DNA from: SLRI01 sp964576715
GTDB taxonomy: Bacteria > Pseudomonadota > Alphaproteobacteria > Geminicoccales > Geminicoccaceae
Direction of reading: 5' to 3'
Length of the DNA stretch: 25,098 nt
Assembly: GCA_964576715.1 (NCBI GenBank)
Contig: CAZNWE010000062.1
Span: forward strand, 1 to 25,098
Made by a program: the position numbers and the translations under genes
The notes under the pieces: generated by a model
The model's input: the letters and a program-made list of their open reading frames with translations, nothing else
What the model was told of the DNA's origin: nothing
Databases searched by the model: none
In this document: piece by piece, positions 1 through 10,672 of the stretch
Layout: each line of letters starts with the position of its first letter
Position numbering within the stretch: the stretch's first letter is position 1

Positions 1-445
1 GCCGGCCATCGCATGGAACTCTTGGACGTTTTAGGTCAACGGCTAAAAAACGTAACTTAATCCAAAAAAATTAACATGGCCTAGTCAACCGGATAGGCAT
101 CACCTTGCCTTTTCGGCCGTTCGCTGCAGCCCCGCTCTTTGCTGGTTGCTGGTTGCTGGTTGCTGGTTTGAAGATCGAGATGCTCGACCGTTCAGGCTCT
201 TGGTAGGGCGCTGTCCGGTGCTCGGCGCCGCGCGTGGCGAGCCCGGACCGTGCGATCGAGCCTGAGCGGGTAGCACGCCGCATCGGACGGCGGAGGGCAT
301 GGTGCTGCAGCGGGGAAGGGCAACAGGTGCCGCGGTGCCTCGGCCGGTCGGCAGCACCCGCGGCTGCCCCCGGCTGCCGCCACCAGCCACCTTGATGAGA
401 GGTGCTTCCCGAAAGTGGCAAGCGGTTGCGGTGCGGCTCTGGCGG
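1..445. other. Intergenic region with AT-rich patch, no gene supported
   Basis: No convincing gene is seen here. Reading frames that cross it are low-complexity translations of a repeat or run antisense to the helicase. Positions about 20-90 are much richer in A/T than the rest of the window and contain an imperfect inverted repeat (ACGTTTTAG at 26-34, CTAAAAAACGT at 43-53). Such a patch often marks a promoter region, here possibly for a gene leaving the window on the left, but no clean -35/-10 pair could be assigned. Positions 167-445 return to GC-rich sequence downstream of the helicase stop codon, with no clear U-tailed terminator. Confidence 0.6.
139..166. repeat. Tandem heptamer repeat, 4 x TTGCTGG
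   Basis: Four perfect head-to-tail copies of TTGCTGG are followed by a degenerate TTTG. The unit is 7 bp, so the repeat is out of phase with codons; read on the minus strand it gives a spurious Asn-Gln-Gln-Pro-Ala-Thr-Ser pattern that should not be mistaken for a protein. It lies in non-coding DNA and is a simple sequence repeat that could vary in length between strains. Confidence 0.85.
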
Positions 446-3775
<3,330 letters not shown>

Positions 3776-4104
3776 CGGGTGGTGGTCGCTCGGATCGCTT
3801 ATTGTCTCGTTGCGCGGCGGGTAACTGCTGCCAACACTGGTTCTTGGCAGAAAGCCGACCAACCGCCAAGCGCAAAAATGAACATTTGTGCAAAGGGGGT
3901 AAGCTTGCGCAGGACGCCCAGCACGACTCTCGGTTCATATACGAAAAATGGGCGCGCCGCGGCCGGCCCGCTGCTGCGGCATTCGCGACAGTCCGGGCGA
4001 TCGAACTCTTCTAGGGATTGCATTGCGGCGGAAGCATTCGCGGGCGGCGGATCGCCAAAGTGCGGTGGCGCGCCACAGCGCCGAAGTTCTTGCCGACGCG
4101 CTCG
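3776..4104. other. Intergenic region upstream of the helicase
   Basis: These 329 bp separate the helicase start from the end of the next leftward gene. They contain the presumed helicase promoter on the minus strand, a 7-bp inverted repeat (3828-3850), a small A/T-richer stretch at about 3875-3950, and a 12-bp palindrome GTGGCGCGCCAC at 4065-4076. I could not find a -35/-10 pair with correct spacing and see no gene here. Confidence 0.5.
3828..3850. repeat. Inverted repeat CTGCCAA-N9-TTGGCAG before the helicase
   Basis: Two perfect 7-bp arms separated by 9 bp lie 53-75 bp upstream of the chosen helicase start codon. The position suits an operator overlapping or flanking the promoter. The arms could also form a hairpin in the leader. 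No known regulator consensus is recognised with confidence. Confidence 0.45.
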
Positions 4105-4437
4105 CTAGCGCAGATTGCGGTCGTAGAGCATCAACTGCAGCTGAAGACTGTCGAGATCGACGAACAGCCCGGCGAACAGGCTGACCGCGTAGAGTGCCGC
4201 GGCAATGTCCCAGCGGGTCAGGTGCGGGGCGAACACGTCGTCGCGGGCGAACAGGGCCAGCGTCGCGAGCAGACCGGCGGCGAGCCCGCTGAACGAGCTG
4301 ATGGTGGCGGCGAAGAACAGCTGCGGCATGGTCAGGGCGACGGCGAGGCCAGAGCCAAAGATCCAGGCGAACCGGCTGAACGCCCGCTGGTTGGCCGCTG
4401 TCCAGGCGATGGTGTTGCGGTCTTCGCTGCCGTGCAT
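4105..4437 (-). CDS. Small hydrophobic membrane protein, unknown function
   Basis: A 110-residue protein that I do not recognise. It has a short polar N-terminus (M-H-G-S-E-D-R-N) and then two to three hydrophobic segments at roughly residues 21-42, 43-61 and 74-93, so it is probably an inner-membrane protein. The start at 4437 is preferred over in-frame ATGs at 4446 and 4473 because an AGAGG ribosome-binding sequence lies about 8 bases upstream of it. It follows the deaminase gene in the same direction after 59 bp and may be the last gene of that operon, but nothing in its sequence links it to nucleobase metabolism. Confidence 0.72.
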   Translation of the reverse strand: MHGSEDRNTIAWTAANQRAFSRFAWIFGSGLAVALTMPQLFFAATISSFSGLAAGLLATLALFARDDVFAPHLTRWDIAAALYAVSLFAGLFVDLDSLQLQLMLYDRNLR

Positions 4438-4496
4438 CCCGCGCATCCTCTTGCTGCTGCAGGGCCGGAGCATGAACGAAAGAGCTTAAGCTTCGG

Positions 4497-5813
4497 TTAG
4501 CGGCCCGGCGCAGCGTGCGCCGCTCCGGCCGCCGGGGCGGGCCGGCGCAGGGTGACGTGGCGCGGGCGATCGGCGAGGTGCAATTCGGTCGTCCGCGGCG
4601 CGGTGCGCGCCACCATGCGGCCGCGGCGCACCACCAGCAGCCGCGTCGCCTTGAGGCGGATCGCCTCGATCGGGTCCGCCGCATCGAGCAGTACGAGATC
4701 GGCGTGGCAGCCGGGGGCGAGGCCGTAGCGCTCGAGACCAAGGATCGCGGCCGGTATTGTGGTTACCGCCTCGAACGCCCGGCGCATCGCCTCGAGCGAG
4801 GTCAGATGGGCCGCGTGCACTGCCATGTGGGCGACCTCGAGCAGGTCGCCGGAGCCGAGCGAGTACCAGGGATCCATCACGCAATCGTGACCGAAGGCAA
4901 CGGCGACGCCCGCCGCCTCGAGCTCGGCAATGCGGGTCAGGCCGCGGCGCTTGGGGTAGCTGTCGTGGCGTCCCTGGATCGCCAGATTGATCAGCGGATT
5001 GGCGATCACCGCCACGCCCGCCTCGGCGATCAGCGGGATCAGCTTGGAGACGTAGTAGTTGTCCATGCTGTGCATCGAGGTCAGGTGCGAGCCCGCGACC
5101 CGGCCACCGAGGCCGCGCTTCAGGGTCTCGGCCGCCAGGGTCTCGATGTGCCGGGAATGCGGGTCGTCGGTCTCGTCGCAGTGCAGGTCGACCATCAGAC
5201 CCCGCTCGGCGGCGATGCCGAGGAGTGCCTGCACCGAGTGCTGGCCATCCGCCATGGTGCGCTCGAAATGCGGGATGCCGCCGACCACGTCGCAGCCGAG
5301 ATCGAGCGCACGCTGGAGGTTGGCGAGGCCGTTGGCCGAGCGGTAGAGGCCGTCCTGCGGGAAGGCCACGAGCTGCAGATCGAGATAGGGGGCGACCCGC
5401 GCCTTGACCTCGAGCAGCGCCTCGACGCCGAGCAGCCGGTCGTCGCAGACATCGACATGCGAGCGGATGGCGCCGATGCCCTGCGCTACCGCCATGTCGC
5501 AATAGGCGAGCGCCCGCTCGATCACCGCCTCGTGGGTCAAGAGCGGCTTGAGCTCGCCCCAAAGGGCGATCCCTTCGAGCAGTGTGCCGGAGCGGTTGAG
5601 CCGCGGCAGCCCCAGCGAGAGGGTCGCATCCAGGTGGAAATGGCTATCGACGAAGGGCGGTGTCACCAGCCTGCCGCCGGCATCGACCTCCTCGTGCGCG
5701 CTCGCCTCGATCGCCGGGCCAACGACCTGGACGAGGCCGTCGGCGATGATGATGTCGCACCCCTTCCGGCCGTCCGGCAGCGTGGCGTTGCGAATGATGA
5801 GATCGGCCTGCAA
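4497..5813 (-). CDS. codA: Cytosine deaminase-like amidohydrolase
   Basis: A 438-residue amidohydrolase of the CodA type, which hydrolyses cytosine (or a related base) to uracil and ammonia in the cytoplasm. Metal and catalytic residues align with E. coli CodA at a constant offset of three: H58 and H60 (D-S-H-F-H), H211, E214 (H-C-D-E-T), H243 and D310 (F-G-H-D-C). E. coli Asp314 is replaced by Cys311, a change seen in related family members, so the true substrate may not be cytosine. The start is a TTG at 5813 with AAGGA 8 bases upstream; no ATG or GTG fits better, and the first codons (Q-A-D-L-I-I-R-N) match the usual N-terminus. The gene begins 11 bases after the permease stop, so it is the catabolic end of the uptake operon. 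Confidence 0.87.
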   Translation of the reverse strand: MQADLIIRNATLPDGRKGCDIIIADGLVQVVGPAIEASAHEEVDAGGRLVTPPFVDSHFHLDATLSLGLPRLNRSGTLLEGIALWGELKPLLTHEAVIERALAYCDMAVAQGIGAIRSHVDVCDDRLLGVEALLEVKARVAPYLDLQLVAFPQDGLYRSANGLANLQRALDLGCDVVGGIPHFERTMADGQHSVQALLGIAAERGLMVDLHCDETDDPHSRHIETLAAETLKRGLGGRVAGSHLTSMHSMDNYYVSKLIPLIAEAGVAVIANPLINLAIQGRHDSYPKRRGLTRIAELEAAGVAVAFGHDCVMDPWYSLGSGDLLEVAHMAVHAAHLTSLEAMRRAFEAVTTIPAAILGLERYGLAPGCHADLVLLDAADPIEAIRLKATRLLVVRRGRMVARTAPRTTELHLADRPRHVTLRRPAPAAGAAHAAPGR

Positions 5814-5824
5814 CGGCCCGGTCC

Positions 5825-6766
5825 TTATCGTTGGCCCTTGATATAGGGGCGCATGAGGGCTTGCGGGTAGGCAGCGCGGCGCGCCACGAGCACCAGGGCC
5901 ACAATGCTGAGCACGTAGGGCATCATCAAGAACAATTGATAGGGCACGGCCCCGCCCACCGCCTGCTGCAGACGAACCTGAAAGGCATCGAAGGCACCGA
6001 ACAGCACGGCACCGAGGAGCGCCTTCCAGGGGACCCAGGAGGCGAAGACGACGAGGGCGATGCAGATCCAGCCGCGGCCGTTGACCATCTCGAAGAAGAA
6101 GGCGTTGAAGGCGGACAGGGTGAGGAAGGCGCCGCCCACCGCCATCAAGGCGCTGCCGACCATCAAGGCGCCGATGCGCAGGAGGTAGACGTCCAGACCC
6201 TGCGCCTCGGCCGCGGCCGGGCTCTCGCCGCAGGTCCGCACGGCGAGGCCCAAAGGTGTCCGGTAGAGAACATAGGTGGTGGCCGGGACCAGGAGCAAGG
6301 CGAGCCAGGTCAGCGCCGTCTGCTGCGCCATTATCGGCCCGAGGACGGGCACCGCCACCAGCCAGTCGGCGGCCATCGGCGCGAACGGCGTGATCCGCGG
6401 CGGGCTCGCGACGTCCGGCAGCAGCATCCGGTAGGTGAAATAGGCGAGGCTGGTGGCCAAAAGGGTGATGCCGATCCCGGTCACGTGCTGCGACAGGCCC
6501 AATGGCACGGTCAAGGCACCGTGCAGCAGGCCGAACGCGGCGCCAACGCCGGCGGCGAGCAGCACGCCGGTCCACAAGTCGAAGCCCTGATGGACGAACA
6601 GCCAACCGGACATCGCCCCGATGGTCATGATCCCCTCGATGCCGAGATTGAGCACGCCGGCGCGCTCGCAGATCAACTCGCCCAAGACGCCGAAGATCAG
6701 GGGCGTGGCGATCCTTAGCGTCGCCGCCCAGAAGCTGGCGTGGAGCAGGATGTCGAGGACGTCCAT
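5825..6766 (-). CDS. Nucleoside/nucleobase ABC transporter permease (second subunit)
   Basis: A 313-residue inner-membrane permease of the branched-chain/BMP-type nucleoside ABC family (YufQ/NupQ-like). The family-typical segment L-I-C-E-R-A-G-V-L-N-L-G-I-E-G-I-M is near residues 30-46, followed by about eight or more hydrophobic helices. The ATG at 6766 overlaps the stop codon of the small gene upstream as TAATG, and GGAAG lies 10 bases before it. Codons further upstream are open but belong to that other gene. It should pair with the permease at 8044-9090, the ATPase and the BMP-type binding protein to form one importer. Unusually, the two permease genes are separated by two unrelated genes. 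Confidence 0.92.
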   Translation of the reverse strand: MDVLDILLHASFWAATLRIATPLIFGVLGELICERAGVLNLGIEGIMTIGAMSGWLFVHQGFDLWTGVLLAAGVGAAFGLLHGALTVPLGLSQHVTGIGITLLATSLAYFTYRMLLPDVASPPRITPFAPMAADWLVAVPVLGPIMAQQTALTWLALLLVPATTYVLYRTPLGLAVRTCGESPAAAEAQGLDVYLLRIGALMVGSALMAVGGAFLTLSAFNAFFFEMVNGRGWICIALVVFASWVPWKALLGAVLFGAFDAFQVRLQQAVGGAVPYQLFLMMPYVLSIVALVLVARRAAYPQALMRPYIKGQR

Positions 6767-7080
6767 TAGCGGATCACTTCCACACCGCCGCCGAGATCGA
6801 GCTTCGCGCCTGGCGCGGTCGGTGCCGAGGACCGGCATACCGAGGCGATGGGCGCGGCCGAGGCATCCGCCGAGATGACACCCTCCGGCACCGGCTCGCG
6901 GCGCTCAGGGCGCGAGCGCTCCATGGCGACTTGGCCGGCGACGACACGCCGGCCAGCCGCGTCGAGCGACCAGGCGACACCGCCAACCGGCCGCCTCTTG
7001 ATCGCGTCGCGAACGGCCACAAGCATCGGCACGCGTCCCCGGCGGCCGACCGTCGCCTCGACGTCGTCGTCGGGGTGCAT
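6766..7080 (-). CDS. Small protein of unknown function inside transporter operon
   Basis: A 104-residue protein with no family I recognise. It starts M-H-P-D-D-D-V-E, has a moderately conserved-looking core (P-V-G-G-V-A-W-S-L-D-A-A-G-R-R-V-V-A-G-Q-V), and a Pro/Arg/Ala-rich second half ending G-G-G-V-E-V-I-R. There is no signal peptide or membrane segment. It is likely real: its third codon positions are nearly all G or C, its stop overlaps the next start as TAATG, and without it the operon would hold an odd 354-bp gap. The ATG at 7080 has AGGAACGAGG just upstream; an in-frame ATG at 7101 lacks a good site. Its position between a DMT transporter and a nucleoside permease gives no clear function. 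Confidence 0.68.
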   Translation of the reverse strand: MHPDDDVEATVGRRGRVPMLVAVRDAIKRRPVGGVAWSLDAAGRRVVAGQVAMERSRPERREPVPEGVISADASAAPIASVCRSSAPTAPGAKLDLGGGVEVIR

Positions 7081-7120
7081 CGCGGCCTCGTTCCTGGTCA
7101 TGGACCGTTGATCTACGAGA

Positions 7121-8047
7121 TCAGCCCCCGTCTGCCAACGGCATCCGCCTTGCTAGCTGGCGCTCACGGACAACGATGAAAATGCCGGAGGCCGTGATGA
7201 TCAGCGCGCCGAGGAGCATAACCGGGCTCGGTACGTCGTCGAAGACGCTCCAGGAGAGGAGGATCGCCAAGGGGATCGAGCTGTAGCGGAAAGGTGCGAG
7301 GAACGAGGCCTCGCCCAGGCGGTAGCCGATGACGACGGTGTTGTAGGCGATCCCGATCAAGAGGGCGCTCGTGGCGATGACCAGCCACTCGCCGCTCGTC
7401 GGCCAGAGCCAGGCCCCGGCGAGGCCGGCCTTGCCCAGCGGCAGGCTGAGCCAGCCGCCGAGGCTGACGGCGATCGCGGTGGTGAGTGCCACCGTGGTCG
7501 AATCGTGGGTCTGCGGCACGAACCGGGTGATCAGGTCGCGGACCGCGACCAGGACGGCCGCGGCGAGCGGCAGGAAGGCTGCCCAACCGATCGCCGGGTT
7601 GCCGGGGCCGGCGACCAGCACGACCCCGGCGAAGCCGACGAGCACGGCGGTCCAGCGGCGCGGCCCGACCTTCTCGCCGAGGAAGAGGCTGGCTGCCACC
7701 GTCATGATGATCGGCGCGCCGAACAGGATGACCGTGGCATCAGCCAGCGGCATGATCGCCAGGCTCTTGAAGAAGGCGAAGGCCACGGCGACCTCGAGCA
7801 GCGCCCGCACCAGGGCGATCCGATCGAGGAGGTGGCGGGCCACGAGGCGGCGGTGGCGGGCGACGAGGAAGGTCGAGAGCAGCAGCGTGATCAGGAGACC
7901 GCGCAGGGCCATCACCTCGCCCACCGGCAGTCGCTCGAAGAGTGTCTTCACCAGCGTGTCGCTCACCGCGAAGAGCGCCATGGTCAGCGCCACCATGCCG
8001 GCGGCGCGGAGATTGTCGGCGGCCGAGACGGTGGGCCGCGGGATCAC
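7121..8047 (-). CDS. DMT-superfamily (EamA) transporter
   Basis: A 308-residue integral membrane protein with two EamA repeats and about ten transmembrane helices, typical in length of drug/metabolite transporters. The family-like segments A-L-F-A-V-S-D-T-L-V-K (helix 1) and R-Y-S-S-I-P-L-A-I-L-L-S-W-S-V-F-D-D (repeat 2) are clear. Members usually export amino acids, bases or other small metabolites across the inner membrane. The start is a GTG at 8047 that overlaps the upstream permease stop as GTGA, so it is translationally coupled. Finding a DMT carrier between the two permease subunits of an ABC importer is unusual. It may export a product or a toxic intermediate of the imported base; that is inference. 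Confidence 0.9.
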   Translation of the reverse strand: MIPRPTVSAADNLRAAGMVALTMALFAVSDTLVKTLFERLPVGEVMALRGLLITLLLSTFLVARHRRLVARHLLDRIALVRALLEVAVAFAFFKSLAIMPLADATVILFGAPIIMTVAASLFLGEKVGPRRWTAVLVGFAGVVLVAGPGNPAIGWAAFLPLAAAVLVAVRDLITRFVPQTHDSTTVALTTAIAVSLGGWLSLPLGKAGLAGAWLWPTSGEWLVIATSALLIGIAYNTVVIGYRLGEASFLAPFRYSSIPLAILLSWSVFDDVPSPVMLLGALIITASGIFIVVRERQLARRMPLADGG

Positions 8048-9090
8048 CGGCTGATCCGGTAGCGGGTGAAGAGCCCAGCGAGCAGCATGGTCAAGAGCGC
8101 GGTCGCGACGATCAGGTTGGCGATGTAGCTCGAGACGCCCAGTGCTCGGCTCATGCTGTCGGCGCCGACGAAGACCCCGGCGACGAAGAGGGCCGAGGCG
8201 ATCACCGCCAGCGGCCCGAGTTGGGCCAGGGTCGCCACCACGATCCCGGCATAGCCGTAGCCCGGCGAGAGGTCCTGGGTCAGGTAGCCCTTGAGGCCCG
8301 CCACCTCACCGACCCCGGCCAGCCCGGCCATGGCCCCGGAGAGCAGCCCGACCTGGAGCAGCACCCGGCCCTCGGGGATGCCGGCGAAGCGGGCGGCCTC
8401 GGGATTGGCTCCCACGGCGCGCAGGGCGAAGCCGAAGGCGCTGCGCTGGATCACCAGCCAGGCGACGCCGGCCGCGGCGAGCGCCACGACGAGGCCCCAA
8501 TGCAGCCGGGTGCGCTCGACCAGCGTCGGCAGGGTCGCCTCGGCGAGCATCGGCGCACTCTGCGGCCAACCGAGGCTCATCGGGTCCTGCAACGGACCCT
8601 CCAGCATCATCCCGACGAACAGCAGGACGACGAAGTTCAAAAGCAGTGTGGTCACCACCTCGTCGACCCCGAGCCGGACCCTGAGCCAGGTCGGTCCGAG
8701 CATCCAGAGTGCTCCCGCCGCGGCCCCGGCGAGCAGAACCAGCGGCAGCAGGAGATAACCCGGCAGCGGCACGGCACCGGTGCCGACGGCGACGGCGGCC
8801 AGGGCGCCCATGTAGAGCTGGCCCTCCGCACCGATGTTCCAGAGGCGGGCGCGAAAGGCGATGGCGGCGGCAAGCCCGGTCAGGATCAGCGGTGCCGCCC
8901 GGCTCAGCGTCTCGGTGAGGGCGAAGCGCGAGCCGAGGCTGCCGGTCAGCATCAGCAGGTAGGCCCGACCGACATCGGCACCCGCCAGGGCGAGCGGCAC
9001 GGCGCAGATGGCGAGGGCCAGGAGTGCGGCACCGACCGGGGCGCCGATGCCGAGCAGCGGCGGGACGTGCCGGCGCGGCTCAAGCCGCAT
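8044..9090 (-). CDS. Nucleoside/nucleobase ABC transporter permease (first subunit)
   Basis: A 348-residue inner-membrane permease of the YufP/NupP type. After a short basic N-terminus (M-R-L-E-P-R-R-H) it shows many hydrophobic helices and the family-typical segments F-R-A-R-L-W-N-I-G-A-E-G-Q-L-Y-M-G and G-V-D-E-V-V-T-T-L-L-L-N-F. The start at 9090 overlaps the ATPase end by 11 bases; longer upstream reading lies in another frame of the ATPase gene and is not protein-like. It forms the translocation channel with the other permease. Its stop codon overlaps the start of the DMT transporter, so the operon is continuous through this point. Confidence 0.93.
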   Translation of the reverse strand: MRLEPRRHVPPLLGIGAPVGAALLALAICAVPLALAGADVGRAYLLMLTGSLGSRFALTETLSRAAPLILTGLAAAIAFRARLWNIGAEGQLYMGALAAVAVGTGAVPLPGYLLLPLVLLAGAAAGALWMLGPTWLRVRLGVDEVVTTLLLNFVVLLFVGMMLEGPLQDPMSLGWPQSAPMLAEATLPTLVERTRLHWGLVVALAAAGVAWLVIQRSAFGFALRAVGANPEAARFAGIPEGRVLLQVGLLSGAMAGLAGVGEVAGLKGYLTQDLSPGYGYAGIVVATLAQLGPLAVIASALFVAGVFVGADSMSRALGVSSYIANLIVATALLTMLLAGLFTRYRISR

Positions 9091-10672
9091 CGGGGCTGTC
9101 CTGGCCGACGGGCGCCCGCCGCTCCGGGTCTTCGCCGGCCATCTCGAGGCCGAGCCGGCCGAGTTCGATCTCGGCGCGCCGCCGCGACGGTCCCAGCCGA
9201 CCACGATAGAGGACGCGAACCCGGTCGCTCAGCTGCAGGAGCTCGTCGAGGTCCTCGCTGATCAGCAGGATGGCGCAGCCGCGGGCGCGGGCCTCGAGCA
9301 GATGTCCGTGGACGGCTGCGACGGCGCCGATGTCGAGGCCGCGGGTCGGCTGCGCGGCGAGGAGCAGCCGCGGGCTGCGGCCGAGCACCCGGGCGAGGAT
9401 CAGCTTTTGCATGTTGCCGCCGGACAAGAGCCGGGTCGGGCTCTCGATGCTGCCGCAGCGAACGTCGAACCGCTTGATCAGCGCCTCGGCCTTGCGGCGG
9501 AACGCCGCGAGGTTCAACAGCCCGAACCGCCGGCAGAGCGGCGCGTCGTAGCCCTCGAGGGCGAGGTTCTCCCAGACCGTCATGTCGCCGACGACACCCT
9601 GGCGGTGGCGGTCCTCGGGAATCCGGCCGACCCCGGCCGCGACCAGCGCCTTGGGGCCGCCGGGCCAGGCGGCACCGTCGAGCCGCAGGCTGCCCCGGGC
9701 CGGCTGGACGGTGCCGGCGACGAGGCCGGCAAGGCTGCGCTGGCCGTTGCCGGAGACGCCGGCGATGCCGAGGATCTCGCCGGCATGCACGGTGAGGCCG
9801 AGCTCGTTCAGGGCTTCGCGGCCCGGCGCCGGGGCGACGCTCACCCCGTCGATCTCGAGCACCGGTGGGCCCGGCGGTTGCGGCAGGGCTTTCGGCAGCT
9901 CGACCGGCCGGTCGACCATGGCGTGCGCCAACCGTGCCTTGTCGGTGTCGGTCGCTTCGACCTCCAGCACCTTCCGGCCATGGCGCAGCACCGCGACGCG
10001 CCGGCACAGCGCCATGACCTCGTCGAGCTTGTGGCTGATGAAGATGATGCCGAAGCCGTTGGCGGCGAGGCCGCGCAACGTCGTGAACAGGCGAGCCGCC
10101 TGCTGCGGCGTCAGCACGGCGGTGGGCTCGTCGAGGATCAGCACCCGCGCCTCGCGGTAGAGCGCCTTCAAGAGCTCGACCCGCTGCTGCTCGCCGATCG
10201 AGAGCGCGGCACAGCTCCGCTCCAGCGGCACCTCGAGGCCGGTCGTCTCGATCAGCGCCAGGAGCCGGCGCCGTGCCGCCGCCCGGTCGCGGCGGACCGC
10301 CCACAGCGGCTCGCTGCCGAGCGTGACATTGTCGAGCACCGAATGGTTCAGGGCGAGCGTGAAATGCTGGTGGACCATGCCGATCCCGGCATCGAGGGCG
10401 GCTCGCGCCGAGCCCGGGGGCAGCGGCCGCAGCCCGCCGTCCGCCGCTGCCACCTCGATCGACCCCACATCGGCCACGTAATGGCCGAAGAGGATGCTCA
10501 TCAGCGTCGTCTTGCCGGCGCCGTTCTCGCCGAGCAGCGCCAGGATTTCCCCCCGGGCGAGGTCGAGGTCGATGCCGTCATTGGCGAGCAGCCCGCCGAA
10601 CCGCTTGGTGATGCCGCGCAGCCGGAGCAGCGGCGGTGCGGCCGCGGGCCCCACGCCCGGGGCCTCGCTCAC
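9080..10672 (-). CDS. Nucleoside/nucleobase ABC transporter ATPase, two nucleotide-binding domains
   Basis: A 530-residue tandem ATPase like RbsA/YufO that powers the importer on the cytoplasmic face. The first domain has Walker A G-E-N-G-A-G-K-T-T at about 48-56, signature L-S-I-G-E-Q-Q near 155 and Walker B L-I-L-D-E-P-T. The second has a degenerate Walker A (G-V-S-G-N-G-Q-R-S) and L-S-G-G-N-M-Q-K followed by A-A-Q-P-T-R-G-L-D, where Gln replaces the catalytic Glu. This asymmetry is normal for the family. The start is a GTG at 10672 whose GTGA overlaps the stop of the binding-protein gene; the end overlaps the first permease by 11 bases. Confidence 0.95.
   Translation of the reverse strand: MSEAPGVGPAAAPPLLRLRGITKRFGGLLANDGIDLDLARGEILALLGENGAGKTTLMSILFGHYVADVGSIEVAAADGGLRPLPPGSARAALDAGIGMVHQHFTLALNHSVLDNVTLGSEPLWAVRRDRAAARRRLLALIETTGLEVPLERSCAALSIGEQQRVELLKALYREARVLILDEPTAVLTPQQAARLFTTLRGLAANGFGIIFISHKLDEVMALCRRVAVLRHGRKVLEVEATDTDKARLAHAMVDRPVELPKALPQPPGPPVLEIDGVSVAPAPGREALNELGLTVHAGEILGIAGVSGNGQRSLAGLVAGTVQPARGSLRLDGAAWPGGPKALVAAGVGRIPEDRHRQGVVGDMTVWENLALEGYDAPLCRRFGLLNLAAFRRKAEALIKRFDVRCGSIESPTRLLSGGNMQKLILARVLGRSPRLLLAAQPTRGLDIGAVAAVHGHLLEARARGCAILLISEDLDELLQLSDRVRVLYRGRLGPSRRRAEIELGRLGLEMAGEDPERRAPVGQDSPDAA

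Noticed and set aside
139..166. Short repeats considered as a CRISPR array
   Set aside because: The units are 7 bp, directly adjacent and without spacers; no cas gene is present.
4065..4076. 12-bp palindrome GTGGCGCGCCAC
   Set aside because: Short and made only of G/C-rich steps common in this DNA; not placed near a start codon on either strand.
4497..6605. Possible fusion of a permease-like segment with the deaminase (702 codons in one frame)
   Set aside because: The upstream part is an out-of-frame reading of the real permease gene, which has its own start, helices and stop at 5825. The deaminase has a clear TTG start and ribosome-binding site.
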